Below the pieces are notes generated by a model. It did not search any database, was not told the DNA's origin, and saw only the letters and a list, made by a program, of their open reading frames with translations. From positions 310,001 to 374,000 of the forward strand of contig USOX01000001.1 in NCBI GenBank assembly GCA_900556485.1: a stretch of DNA of 64,000 nucleotides, written 5' to 3'. The stretch is from an uncultured Dysgonomonas sp. (lineage in GTDB: Bacteria; Bacteroidota; Bacteroidia; Bacteroidales; Dysgonomonadaceae). Below are positions 45,853-54,647 of this stretch, piece by piece. Every line of letters begins with the position of its first letter. Within the stretch, counting starts at the first letter, position 1. Made by a program: the position numbers and the translations under genes.

Positions 45853-46605
45853 TTATCTTACATTTATATTTTCGTTTTTCAAATAATCTTTCAAATCCCT
45901 GATCATTATCTCACCAAAGTGAAATACACTGGCAGCTAGTGCCGCATCAGCCTTACCTTCTATAAAAACATCTCTAAAGTGTTCCATCTTACCGGCACCG
46001 CCTGATGCTATGATCGGTATATTTAATGTTTCGGACAACTGGCGTAAAGCCTCATTTGCATATCCGGTTTTCACTCCATCGTGATCCATACTGGTAAAGA
46101 GTATCTCTCCGGCTCCTAAGTTTTCAGCTTCCTTTGCCCAAGAAAACAGCTCCTTGTCGGTCTTATTACGTCCTCCACTAGTATAGCACCACCATACACC
46201 ATCTTCTAATTTGGCGTCTATAGCACAAACACAAACCTGCGATCCAAAATTTTTAGATATTTCTTCTATTATTTTAGGATTACGTATTGCTGTAGAGTTA
46301 ACCGATATTTTATCAGCTCCGGCATTCAAAAGCCTGTCCACATCTGATAGCTCGTTTATTCCTCCACCTATTGTAAAAGGGATATTGATATTGGCAGCAA
46401 TACGTTTTACCAGATCGGTAAATGTTTTGCGTTCCTCATGCGAGGCAGTAATATCAAGGAATACAAGCTCGTCAGCTCCCTGCTCGCTATAGCGAACACC
46501 TAGCTCAACCGGATCTCCGGCTTCACGAAGGTTTACAAAGTTTGTACCTTTTACCGTTGTGCCGTCTTTTACATCCAGGCAAGGAATTATTCTTTTAGCC
46601 AACAT
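45853..46605 (-). CDS. hisF: Imidazole glycerol phosphate synthase subunit HisF
   Basis: The 250-residue TIM-barrel cyclase subunit combines the ribulosyl intermediate with ammonia from HisH, giving imidazole glycerol phosphate and AICAR. It shows [22 protein letters not shown] at the start with the catalytic Asp11, [40 protein letters not shown] and the second catalytic Asp in [12 protein letters not shown] 161-residue unknown gene lies 21 bases upstream. Confidence 0.97.
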   Translation of the reverse strand: MLAKRIIPCLDVKDGTTVKGTNFVNLREAGDPVELGVRYSEQGADELVFLDITASHEERKTFTDLVKRIAANINIPFTIGGGINELSDVDRLLNAGADKISVNSTAIRNPKIIEEISKNFGSQVCVCAIDAKLEDGVWWCYTSGGRNKTDKELFSWAKEAENLGAGEILFTSMDHDGVKTGYANEALRQLSETLNIPIIASGGAGKMEHFRDVFIEGKADAALAASVFHFGEIMIRDLKDYLKNENINVR

Positions 46606-46626
46606 CTTATTATCTATTATTTATGA

Positions 46627-47112
46627 TCAACTTTCCCACGAAATATCCTCGATCTCACCTTCTTTATCTGTATATATAACCAGAATCTGATCAGTAAAAT
46701 CACCAAAAGAAAAATCCCATGTAGCAAAGTTGTCCTCTGCAAAATAAAACCCTATTCTATCTAGTTTCAATATAGAATGTAATCGTTCATCTTCCGATAG
46801 AGTTTTATCTGTTTTTTCCAGTTCTTCAGCCATTTCCTCAGAAATCTCTTCCAAATGATAGGTATAGTATTCTTTCACCATTCCCTCTTCCGGATAATAT
46901 CCTTTTATAGTTTTCTTTATTGACTGATAATATTCCTCAAACTTTCCCATAAACTTATTGTAATCTTCTGCCCAAGTCTCTTGAGGCTCATCATCCAGAT
47001 TCAAATCGATACTTGTAGTATGGTTATGAAAGTTTATTTCAGTTTCATAGTAATCTTCAAGATCATTCCAGTCAATAATATCCTCGAAGTATGGAAGTTT
47101 TTGTTTGCTCAT
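46627..47112 (-). CDS. Hypothetical acidic protein inside the his cluster
   Basis: I do not recognise this 161-residue protein. It is strongly acidic and predicted cytoplasmic, opening with MSKQKLPYFEDIIDWNDLED, then a helical centre (ETWAEDYNKFMGKFEEYYQSIKKTI) and a closing segment FYFAEDNFATWDFSFGDFTDQILVIYTDKEGEIEDISWES. Such DUF-type proteins of immunity-like size occur singly. It lies between hisA and hisF, separated from hisA by a 244-base spacer that contains repeats, so it may be a passenger transcribed with hisF. Confidence 0.7.
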   Translation of the reverse strand: MSKQKLPYFEDIIDWNDLEDYYETEINFHNHTTSIDLNLDDEPQETWAEDYNKFMGKFEEYYQSIKKTIKGYYPEEGMVKEYYTYHLEEISEEMAEELEKTDKTLSEDERLHSILKLDRIGFYFAEDNFATWDFSFGDFTDQILVIYTDKEGEIEDISWES

Positions 47113-47152
47113 ATCATAAGGTTTATCTCGGTTTATTTTTATTCATTTTTTC

Positions 47153-47175
47153 AAAAAGGTGACAAAAGTGACACT
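47153..47175. repeat. GTGACAAAAGTGAC repeat, copy 3
   Basis: This copy matches 3816-3841 apart from one inserted G and a divergent right end. The shared pattern continues to about 47235 (CTTGTTACTTTTTC, then TATATAGATAAA). It lies 40 bases upstream of the unknown acidic gene, in the same orientation relative to the downstream gene as the other copies. Further right, CGGATTT-C-AAATCCG (47269-47283) is a perfect palindrome inside CTGTC/GACAG arms. Confidence 0.7.
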
Positions 47176-47356
47176 TATTTCTATATTTTTTCTTGTTACT
47201 TTTTCTTTTACTCTATGCTTTATATAGATAAATAATTATCAAATAATTCTTCATTTTCACTGTCCTTTCGGATTTCAAATCCGATGAAACGAAGACAGAG
47301 ACGGTTTTTTACCGCTTCGCGACATTGGCACATTGGCATATCTGCTAATTGGCTCA

Positions 47357-48070
47357 TTATCTTGCCAATTCTTCTAATGTCACTCTATTCTCATAAATAG
47401 CCTTACCCAATATCACGGCAGGTAATCCGGCTGCTTCTAAATCCAGAATATCTTGCATACAGCTGACACCTCCGCTAGCTATTAAATAAAGGTCTGGGAA
47501 AGCAGTCAATATCTCTTTATACAAATCTATCGAAGGGCCTTGCAGCATACCGTCTTTACTTATATCAGTACAAACAACCTTTGATATTCCTTCTTTTTTA
47601 TATTCATCCAGAAAAGGTATAATATCTATCGAGGTAGACTCTTGCCAACCCGAAACGGCTATTTTATGATCTTTACAGTCAGCTCCAAGTATGATTTTTT
47701 CGCTGCCATATTTCTTTACCCAACCTGTGAAAAGCTCTTTGTTGCGGACTGCAATACTTCCTCCTGTGACCATAGAAGCTCCAGAACCGAAAGCTATTTC
47801 CAAATCTTTATCACTTTGCACTCCACCACCGAAATCAATGATGAGGGAAGTATTAGAAGCAATCCTCTCCAAAATGGCGTGATTGACTATATGCTTGACT
47901 TTAGCTCCATCAAGGTCTACAAGATGGAGGCGCTTAATTCCTGCCCCTTCAAACATTTTTGCAACCTCCAGAGGGTCTTCATTATAAACTTTCTTAGCTT
48001 CATAGTCTCCTTGCGACAAGCGTACGCACTTACCATCTATAATGTCTATTGCGGGTATTATTTCTATCAT
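47357..48070 (-). CDS. hisA: Phosphoribosylformimino-5-aminoimidazole carboxamide ribotide isomerase
   Basis: This 237-residue TIM-barrel isomerase performs histidine step 4. It starts [20 protein letters not shown] with the catalytic Asp9. Further blocks are [40 protein letters not shown], the second catalytic Asp in [14 protein letters not shown], and [12 protein letters not shown]. It starts 8 bases after the first DUF4870 gene. The length is normal. Confidence 0.97.
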   Translation of the reverse strand: MIEIIPAIDIIDGKCVRLSQGDYEAKKVYNEDPLEVAKMFEGAGIKRLHLVDLDGAKVKHIVNHAILERIASNTSLIIDFGGGVQSDKDLEIAFGSGASMVTGGSIAVRNKELFTGWVKKYGSEKIILGADCKDHKIAVSGWQESTSIDIIPFLDEYKKEGISKVVCTDISKDGMLQGPSIDLYKEILTAFPDLYLIASGGVSCMQDILDLEAAGLPAVILGKAIYENRVTLEELAR

Positions 48071-48078
48071 CTAAATTT

Positions 48079-48480
48079 TTATCTAAAGAATGGAATTGCA
48101 AAAGGATATCCACTTGATTTGCCTCTGTTCGCTTTTACAGCCATTATTATAATAATTACAAAATGTATAACAAAAGCAAACCCTGCAGCTAATACTACAA
48201 TATAAATAGTAGCCATTACATCAATCTGCATCAATAAAATTACAGCAGAAGCAATATATATGCAAACACTCAGCATAAAATTGAGTATATTTTTTCCATG
48301 CCTGTTTACGTCTTCATCTCTTGAGTTAAATACCCACATGATAATGGGCAGAATAAATCCGAATCCTGTTACAATGTATCCTGCAAATTGCGATAAATGC
48401 ATCAATGTAAGGAATGTGTTTTTGTCCATTCCCCACAAACTTGCTTTAGATTCTGTTTTAAACTTATTCTTAACTTCCAA
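48079..48480 (-). CDS. DUF4870 (Tic20-like) membrane protein, copy A
   Basis: The 133-residue protein has three membrane segments and the family segment LMHLSQFAGYIVTGFGFILPIIMWVFNSRDEDVNRHGKNILNFMLS. It is a tandem paralogue of the next gene. The role of DUF4870 is not established. It lies within the his cluster, 8 bases before hisA and 15 bases after copy B, so all are likely co-transcribed. Confidence 0.88.
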   Translation of the reverse strand: MEVKNKFKTESKASLWGMDKNTFLTLMHLSQFAGYIVTGFGFILPIIMWVFNSRDEDVNRHGKNILNFMLSVCIYIASAVILLMQIDVMATIYIVVLAAGFAFVIHFVIIIIMAVKANRGKSSGYPFAIPFFR

Positions 48481-48495
48481 ACCGATAATTAATTT

Positions 48496-48903
48496 TTATT
48501 TGAAAAAAGGTATCGACAATGGATATTTCCAGTATTCACCTTTGTTAGCTCTTATTGCTGCCAGAATAATAAGGACTATTTGTGTGATACCCAAGGCGAT
48601 CAATAGTGGAATACCAATAATAACGATGATAAGGATAGCAGAAATAATAAGGTATATTATCATACTTATCATGAAGTTTGTAATATTTTTGCCATGTCGG
48701 TCTACATCTTCATCTTTCGAATTGGTCAACCACATTACGATAGGTAATACAAACCCTAATCCGGCAATAATATATCCTGCAAATTGAGCCAAATGCATAA
48801 ATGTGAGGAATGTATTTTTATCTAATCCCCAAAGGTCTGCTTTTGGTCTGGAATCCTGTGAACTTTCCATTTTCGGAGTCCCGTTGTCATTAATTACTTC
48901 CAT
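48496..48903 (-). CDS. DUF4870 (Tic20-like) membrane protein, copy B
   Basis: This 135-residue paralogue of copy A shares MHLAQFAGYIIAGLGFVLPIVMWLTNSKDEDVDRHGKNITNFMIS with few changes. The N-terminus (MEVINDNGTPKMESSQDSR) and the last helix differ more. It has three membrane segments. It starts 6 bases after the hisH stop. The pair probably arose by tandem duplication and has diverged mostly at the ends. Confidence 0.88.
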   Translation of the reverse strand: MEVINDNGTPKMESSQDSRPKADLWGLDKNTFLTFMHLAQFAGYIIAGLGFVLPIVMWLTNSKDEDVDRHGKNITNFMISMIIYLIISAILIIVIIGIPLLIALGITQIVLIILAAIRANKGEYWKYPLSIPFFK

Positions 48904-48909
48904 TGTCTT

Positions 48910-49503
48910 CTAAGTATTTAATAAGAAATTCTTCAAAATTTGTTCTCCTACACTTCCACTTTTCTCTGGGTGAAACTGTGTCGCATAAAAGTTATCTTTA
49001 TGCATTGCTGCACTAAATGGATGTATATAATTGGTTGTAGCAGCTGTATGTTCGCTTATTGCCACATAGTAGCTATGTACAAAATATACAAACTGATCTT
49101 CTAATGATGGGTCAAAGATTGCACTATTCACATTGGTAATTGTATTCCATCCCATGTGAGGCACTTTATCCTCATGCTTTTGAGGGATAAAGCGTTTTAC
49201 TTCCGAGTCGAATATATTTAAGCATTCAGCATTACCTTCTTCGGAATAGGAGCACATAAGTTGCATTCCCAGACAAATACCTAACACCGGTTGAGTCAGG
49301 TTTGGTATTAACTTATCCAAGCCTGTTTCTCTCAGGTGATTCATTGTAGAACTTGCTTCTCCTACACCCGGAAATATTACTTTATCCGCTTTTTTTATCA
49401 GTTCTTTATCCGAAGTTACAACAGCTTCTATACCCAATCGTTTAAAAGCATGTTCTACAGAAAAGATGTTTCCTGCATTGTATCTGATTATTACTATACT
49501 CAT
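48910..49503 (-). CDS. hisH: Imidazole glycerol phosphate synthase subunit HisH
   Basis: The 197-residue class I glutamine amidotransferase makes ammonia for HisF. The nucleophile is in PVLGICLGMQLMCSYSEEG (Cys about 79), with the triad His and Glu in THFHPEKS-type YATQFHPEKSG. The oxyanion strand GVGEASSTM is present. It is the first his gene of the cluster in this window; hisG, hisD, hisC and hisB are not here. Confidence 0.97.
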   Translation of the reverse strand: MSIVIIRYNAGNIFSVEHAFKRLGIEAVVTSDKELIKKADKVIFPGVGEASSTMNHLRETGLDKLIPNLTQPVLGICLGMQLMCSYSEEGNAECLNIFDSEVKRFIPQKHEDKVPHMGWNTITNVNSAIFDPSLEDQFVYFVHSYYVAISEHTAATTNYIHPFSAAMHKDNFYATQFHPEKSGSVGEQILKNFLLNT

Positions 49504-49548
49504 ATTTTATTATAAATCAGCTATTATTATCACCTGAGCGAGGGACTT

Positions 49549-50073
49549 TTATTTTTCCAGAAGAGAATCTATAAGGGTAACCATATGATTAAATTCTTCC
49601 ATATTGAAAAGCCTTGTCAACATTACAATCTTACCTTCCTTGTCTATAATAACATTGCGGGTTATCCCGGCTTTCTTTTCGGCAAACAGTCCGAAAATAT
49701 CGGCATTAGGGTCTAATCCTATAGGGTAAGTTACTTTTGTTGTTTTTGCAAATTTAAGAACAGTATCGGCTGGCTCTTCCCTGTCTATTCCGTATAGGGC
49801 AAACTCAGGATTGCCTTTATGTTTCAGCCAGATTTCTTTCTCTATATGTGGCATTTCTTTCCGACAAACGCCGCACCAACTGGCAGTAAATTGTAACATC
49901 ACAATCTTTCCTCGCAAAGAAGATAGTTTAACCTTTTCGCCCGAAGGCAAGCTCATCTCGAAATCGGGAGCTATGTCTCCTACTTTTACTTTATATTGAT
50001 GTTCGTATGTTTCTTGGGCATTGATTCCTGAAATGCAGAATAGTAATGATAAAATGATTATAATCTTTTTCAT
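49549..50073 (-). CDS. Thioredoxin-like (TlpA/AhpC-TSA) exported protein
   Basis: The 174-residue protein starts at the ATG at 50073, where a signal peptide follows at once (MKKIIIILSLLFCISGINAQ). A longer frame upstream would hide that signal, so it is rejected. The thioredoxin-fold domain has VGDIAPDFEMSLPSGEKVKLSSLRGK, then the redox pair in FTASWCGVCRKEMPHIE (Cys-Gly-Val-Cys). It likely keeps periplasmic thiols reduced. The ATG overlaps the stop of the VanZ-like gene by 4 bases. Confidence 0.9.
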   Translation of the reverse strand: MKKIIIILSLLFCISGINAQETYEHQYKVKVGDIAPDFEMSLPSGEKVKLSSLRGKIVMLQFTASWCGVCRKEMPHIEKEIWLKHKGNPEFALYGIDREEPADTVLKFAKTTKVTYPIGLDPNADIFGLFAEKKAGITRNVIIDKEGKIVMLTRLFNMEEFNHMVTLIDSLLEK

Positions 50074-50489
50074 ATATCTTGATCTATAATAAGTTGTCTG
50101 TTTAATAAAAAACGCCTGAACCAAAGTGAGAATGGGATAGAAGCCAACGCCCCCAGAATATCAGCCAGAAAATCGTACCAGTCTCCGCTTCGTCCTTCAA
50201 AATATTCAGCCTGTAATATTTCTATCAGTCCACCATAAAGTATAGGAATTAATATAGCGAAAACGATCAGTTTCAGTATTATTATCTTGCCGTTCTTGTC
50301 GTATATATAATTGAATGAGGCAACTAATGCTAAGCCGAAGTACATAAGAAAATGTACAACCTTATCTGTTGGTATAAAGAATTCGAAACCGCTGGGAATA
50401 TCATCTGTAGGTATAAGACAACACAGATAAAATATAATAAGTGCAACAATAGCAGGAGGCCAACTATATTTGAATATTTTCTTGAGCAT
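50070..50489 (-). CDS. VanZ-like family membrane protein
   Basis: The 139-residue protein has four membrane segments and VanZ features: KVVHFLMYFGLALVAS near residue 43, and GGLIEILQAEYFEGRSGDWYDFLADILGALAS. Chromosomal VanZ-like proteins in Bacteroidetes have no proven role. It leads a coupled pair with the thioredoxin-like gene. TATCTTTG on the minus strand (50520-50513) is a candidate -7 box. Confidence 0.88.
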   Translation of the reverse strand: MLKKIFKYSWPPAIVALIIFYLCCLIPTDDIPSGFEFFIPTDKVVHFLMYFGLALVASFNYIYDKNGKIIILKLIVFAILIPILYGGLIEILQAEYFEGRSGDWYDFLADILGALASIPFSLWFRRFLLNRQLIIDQDI

Positions 50490-50543
50490 ACCTCTGAATA
50501 TTTATAAGCATCAAAGATAAAGAAAATATCAATATGTGCATTA

Positions 50544-52376
50544 CTAGGAAGGCGATTCGTTATATACTTTCATCTCGCAGGCTTTACAATCGAACGAAAG
50601 TTGCAGTTTGGTATTATTATATATCAAAAAGAAAGGTTCTTTATATGGATGCTTTTCCTTCGTCTCTTTAGGACACCATCCGATAGATTGTTTGATACAA
50701 TGACGGGTAAACATCAGAGGCACATCTCTTTGTTCTTGTTTCTCAAAGGCCGGTTGGGTGACAGTTGACCGATGCTGAGTGTAAAATTGTTTACTCTTAT
50801 TATTCATTACATTTCCCAGATATGTAATATCACTCACAGGAAAAGAATGAAATGTTTGTTTGTGATGGATAATATCCTGAGTATACTTTATTTTACGTAA
50901 CGATAATAAGTTATCAGTCAGTTGCCGTCTCCATTCAGAAACAGCAGACGCCGGAAGAAACCAGTTATTTGTCCAGTTTATATCTACTTTTGCAATATTG
51001 AAGATTGTATTGCCTGTTTTACTCAGATTACTTTTAATATTTTCAGTCTGATCTTTTTGAGCAGGTTCTTTCTTGTATTCGAAGTTCAGTACAGCATAAT
51101 TGTCGTCTTCATCTGTTATTTGCAGCGAGAAACCGAAAGGAATTTCTTTAAAGTCTATTGTAGCATCAATTTTCCTGTCTGCTGATTTTTTCGACAATAT
51201 TTTCTCAAATTCATGATCATGATTGCGATAAACGAAAGCCCCCCGTTTTATATCAGGAATATCAGCCGGATATATTCTATCACCATCTACACGGTTCACA
51301 TGGATACCGGCAAGTTCTTTCCTGTTATTGAAATAACAAAGGCCATCACCATTATTGATTTTTTTATTGCTGTTTATCCGGATATATTTGGTAGTTATTT
51401 CCGTGATTTTTCCTATTGGTTCTCCTACCGATTTTGGAGAGTCGAGCGACCATATGTTACTTGTGCGATCGTGTAGAAAGTATTTTGTAAAGCCCCGATT
51501 GAAGCTTTTTTCTAAATTTGGCTCAAATGTATATGTTGATGTGCCGGATGAAGCCTTTATATATTCAGGATGCTTTTCCAACACTTTATCCAGTTTACGG
51601 CGGTAATAAGCTACTACATTTTTTACATAAGAAACATCTTTAAGCCGTCCCTCTATCTTCAGAGAGCTTACGCCTGCTTCAAGAAGTTCTTCCAGATTCT
51701 CTGAAAGGTTCAAATCTTTCATCGATAAGAAATGCTTCTTTGTCATTATTTCTTTACCCTCGGCATCTACCAGTGTATATGGCAGACGGCAATATTGGGC
51801 ACAAGCTCCTTTATTGGCACTTCTTCCTGATAATGCCTGACTAAGATAACACTGCCCACTGTAACAAACGCATAAAGCGCCATGTACAAAAACTTCTAAT
51901 GGAGTATTTACTTGCGAGGCTATTTCTCTGATCTCATCTGTGGTAAGTTCGCGTGGCAGCACTATCTGCTTAAACCCTGCGTCTTCCATAAACTTAACTT
52001 TCTCTGCACCTCTGTTATCCATTTGTGTACTGGCATGCAAGGCTATTGGGGGTAAGTTAAGCATGGTAATGCCTATATCCTGAATTATCAGGGCATCTAC
52101 TTTCGCTTCGTTATATAGTTGCCAGATAAGAGATTCCGCTTCCTGTAATTCTTTATCAGTGAGTATAGTATTCAGGGCAACATATACTTTAGCATTGTAC
52201 AGATGTGCATATGCTGATAGCTCCTTTATTTCTTCAAGTGTATTACCTGCTGCTGCCCGTGCGCTAAATTTAGGAGCACCTATATAAACTGCATCAGCAC
52301 CATGATTAATGGCCTCGATACCACACTCTAAATTTTTAGCAGGTGCAAGTAATTCTATTTTTCTGGCTTTTATCAA
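50544..52376 (-). CDS. U32-family protein, RlhA-like (23S rRNA hydroxylation)
   Basis: The 610-residue protein is a collagenase-like U32 member. It opens IELLAPAKNLECGIEAINHGADAVYIG and has the Cys cluster CVCYSGQCYLSQALSGRSANKGACAQYCRLPY (about residues 164-195), which binds an Fe-S cluster in this family, followed by LKIEGRLKDVSYVKNVVAYYRRKLD. The length matches E. coli RlhA (YdcP), which helps make 5-hydroxycytidine in 23S rRNA, better than the shorter TrhP. A C-terminal domain ends near CKACEMKVYNESPS. It lies between the metA and VanZ-like genes. Confidence 0.85.
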   Translation of the reverse strand: MIKARKIELLAPAKNLECGIEAINHGADAVYIGAPKFSARAAAGNTLEEIKELSAYAHLYNAKVYVALNTILTDKELQEAESLIWQLYNEAKVDALIIQDIGITMLNLPPIALHASTQMDNRGAEKVKFMEDAGFKQIVLPRELTTDEIREIASQVNTPLEVFVHGALCVCYSGQCYLSQALSGRSANKGACAQYCRLPYTLVDAEGKEIMTKKHFLSMKDLNLSENLEELLEAGVSSLKIEGRLKDVSYVKNVVAYYRRKLDKVLEKHPEYIKASSGTSTYTFEPNLEKSFNRGFTKYFLHDRTSNIWSLDSPKSVGEPIGKITEITTKYIRINSNKKINNGDGLCYFNNRKELAGIHVNRVDGDRIYPADIPDIKRGAFVYRNHDHEFEKILSKKSADRKIDATIDFKEIPFGFSLQITDEDDNYAVLNFEYKKEPAQKDQTENIKSNLSKTGNTIFNIAKVDINWTNNWFLPASAVSEWRRQLTDNLLSLRKIKYTQDIIHHKQTFHSFPVSDITYLGNVMNNKSKQFYTQHRSTVTQPAFEKQEQRDVPLMFTRHCIKQSIGWCPKETKEKHPYKEPFFLIYNNTKLQLSFDCKACEMKVYNESPS

Positions 52377-52440
52377 AATAAATGTAAATTAGACTCCGTG
52401 AAACTCCTTTTACTCCGTGGTTAAAACCCTACTCGTTATT

Positions 52441-53388
52441 TTATTCATTTATAGGCAATATATCTCCCAAGTCTTTTATCTTCGTTTTATCATAAGGAGT
52501 TTCCTGATAAACAAAGTAATTGAGCCAGTTATTGAATAGCAAATTACCATGGCCCGACCAACGTACTACAGGCGGATTTTCCGGATTATCATTCTTATAA
52601 TAGTTCAATGGAATTTTTATTGGCAGTCCCTTTTCTACATCACGCGCATATTCGTTATGCAAGGTATTAGGAGAATATTCAGAATGCCCTGTAAGGTAAA
52701 ACTCCCGTCCTCCTCTTGATGTCACTATACCTACACCCGAGTCGTCCGATTCAGATAATATTCTAAGCTCTTCATGACGAAGAATATCTTCTCTTGTTAT
52801 CGTTGTATGGCGACTGTGTGGAATATAAAATTCATCATCAAATCCACGAAACAGAGGAAATTTCTTGTTATGTACTGTATGCTTAAATACACCAAACATT
52901 TTTTCGGGTAACGAATACTTTTTTACGCCATAAAAATGATATAAAGCAGCTTGCGCAGCCCAGCATATATATAATGTAGAGGTAACATGTGTACGTGCCC
53001 AATCGAAAATAGAAGATACTTCAGGCCAGTAAGTAACCTCCTCAAAATTAAATAATTCCACAGGAGCTCCGGTAATTATCATTCCATCGTAAAAATCATC
53101 TTTTACTTCACTGAAGTTTTTATAAAACATTTCGAGATGCTCTTCCGAAGTGTTTTTTGAGGTATGAGTCACCAGTTTTAAAAATTCAACCTCCACCTGT
53201 AAAGGATTATTCGATAATAAACGGATCAGGTCTGTTTCGGTAGTAATCTTTATAGGCATCAGGTTCAGAATAAGTACACGCAGAGGGCGTATATCCTGCT
53301 CATGAGCCCGTAGCTCATTCATTACAAATATGTTCTCCTTTTTCAGAAGTTCTATTGCCGGAAGATTATTGGGTATATTTACTGGCAT
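52441..53388 (-). CDS. metA: Homoserine O-acetyltransferase (MetA family)
   Basis: The 315-residue enzyme activates homoserine. The nucleophile is Cys142 in YICWAAQAALYHFYG. The specificity position is Glu111 in ITGAPVELFNFEEV. In this family Glu at 111 goes with acetyl-CoA and Gly with succinyl-CoA, so O-acetylhomoserine is the predicted product, matching MetY at 41326. The triad His and Glu lie in SRHTTI and TGHSEYSPNTLHNEY. A MITE-like element (53405-53602) ends 17 bases upstream of the ATG. Confidence 0.94.
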   Translation of the reverse strand: MPVNIPNNLPAIELLKKENIFVMNELRAHEQDIRPLRVLILNLMPIKITTETDLIRLLSNNPLQVEVEFLKLVTHTSKNTSEEHLEMFYKNFSEVKDDFYDGMIITGAPVELFNFEEVTYWPEVSSIFDWARTHVTSTLYICWAAQAALYHFYGVKKYSLPEKMFGVFKHTVHNKKFPLFRGFDDEFYIPHSRHTTITREDILRHEELRILSESDDSGVGIVTSRGGREFYLTGHSEYSPNTLHNEYARDVEKGLPIKIPLNYYKNDNPENPPVVRWSGHGNLLFNNWLNYFVYQETPYDKTKIKDLGDILPINE

Positions 53389-53404
53389 CTCAACAGTTTG
53401 TTTA

Positions 53405-53602
53405 GAGTCTGTTTATATTTTATAGCAAAGCTTTTTTATAGCTAGTTTTAGAATGGATTTTATCATTTTTGCTTGCAGGTTTAGCGGGCTAAACCAAAAG
53501 CAAAAGGAGGAAATACGCTAAAAATAGCAGAAAAAAGTTGCTAAGAATTATTTTTCAGAGCCTATAATTAATCAGAATTTTCGCTAAAATTTAAACAGGC
53601 TC
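53405..53602. mobile_element. MITE-like element upstream of metA
   Basis: The 198-base segment is bounded by inverted repeats. The left end reads GAGTCTGTTTATATTTT and the right end (reverse complement) GAGCCTGTTTAAATTTT; after a 2-base gap both go on with AGC-AAA. The bases TTA flank both ends, a possible 3-base target duplication. Inside, GGTTTAGC-GG-GCTAAACC (53478-53495) with outer TTTTTGC/GCAAAA arms forms a strong hairpin. It has no coding capacity. It lies within the 355-base gap 53389-53743; nothing else is seen there beyond a candidate promoter. Confidence 0.65.
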
Positions 53603-53618
53603 TTACTTTTTCGATATA

Positions 53619-53626
53619 CAAAGTTA
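53619..53626 (-). promoter_or_regulatory. Candidate -7 box for metA, beyond the MITE-like element
   Basis: The minus strand reads TAACTTTG, a perfect -7 box. If used, the transcript would start near 53612 and the whole element would form the metA 5' leader. No clear -33 box is seen. Confidence 0.4.
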
Positions 53627-53743
53627 TTATTTAGTTGTGAGTAATAGATAATGGGTTATGATTTTTTTAAGTTTTACTATATCTAAACAAAAAAGCAGAT
53701 AACATAAAATATCATCTGCTTAATTATTCTTAAATCGAAAATT

Positions 53744-54547
53744 CTAAAAATGCCAGTTGAAGCCAAATACATAAGTCCATTCGGCAAACCAGAATGCTTG
53801 TCGCGCCTTATCGTCCGACGATTTTGTTGTTCGTATACTTGGCATATTAATATATCCTTCCTTTATTTCGCTGCGGACAAAGAATAGATTCCAAAGATTT
53901 ACATCCAATCCTCCCTTTGCACTTAGCCCAAAACCTGCCAGGTGAAAAGCATCATGACGTTCATTCCCCATCATGGTTACATTACTGCGCGGAAGAAGGA
54001 AACCTCCGCCTCCGCCTACAAGCCCATTAACCTTTAGTATCCCATTGGTATAAAAGTTTTTGTAATACTCTACTTCAGAGTTTATGTAATTCAGTCCATC
54101 AGTATGTTCAAATTGTAGAAATTCAGGCACCAATTTTATAGAGCCATCATCATTTAAATACGATTCATATCCGGGCTTCACATGTCCATTTATATCCACT
54201 GTTTGATTAGCATTCATCACATATTTCATATGATCTATTCCTAACGTGATTGCTAAGTTATCTTTAATAAAATAACCTATGCGCAAATTTGTTTGAGGCA
54301 ATGTTATATTATCAGGGCGGAAGTATGTTTTGATACTGAAATCTGTTTGCTTATCCGATGCTTTTACATCATGTAAAGTAAACTTATAATCCTGACCTTT
54401 GAAATGGATATCAGAATTGGAATAAGCTCCTCTGTTCCATCCCCAGAATGCATAGAAAGTACCTTTTTTATATGCTGGTTCCGATTGAGAAAAAGCAAGT
54501 GTAGATTGTATCAATACAAGTGCTATAATGGTAATTTTTTTAATCAT
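53744..54547 (-). CDS. Outer-membrane beta-barrel protein
   Basis: The 267-residue protein has a signal peptide (MIKKITIIALVLIQSTLAFSQ) and a mature part of alternating aromatic strands ending in Phe (WTYVFGFNWHF), typical of outer-membrane barrels folded by the BAM complex. Segments such as TFYAFWGWNRGAYSNSDIHFKGQDY and NLRIGYFIKDNLAITLGIDHMKYVM are seen in Bacteroidetes barrels of unknown cargo. The function is unknown. It is divergent from the rhodanese gene. Confidence 0.78.
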   Translation of the reverse strand: MIKKITIIALVLIQSTLAFSQSEPAYKKGTFYAFWGWNRGAYSNSDIHFKGQDYKFTLHDVKASDKQTDFSIKTYFRPDNITLPQTNLRIGYFIKDNLAITLGIDHMKYVMNANQTVDINGHVKPGYESYLNDDGSIKLVPEFLQFEHTDGLNYINSEVEYYKNFYTNGILKVNGLVGGGGGFLLPRSNVTMMGNERHDAFHLAGFGLSAKGGLDVNLWNLFFVRSEIKEGYINMPSIRTTKSSDDKARQAFWFAEWTYVFGFNWHF

Positions 54548-54647
54548 GCTAATGTTTTTTTATTTGTATAGTTTATATGCTTGCATTTTATAACAAAACT
54601 TCCTCATATTTGTTTAAACTATATTAATTCATAATAATAATTCAGAT

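Noticed and set aside
47642..48205. Open frame of 187 codons on the plus strand across hisA and a DUF4870 gene.
   Set aside because: It spans two real genes antisense and has no domain-like features.
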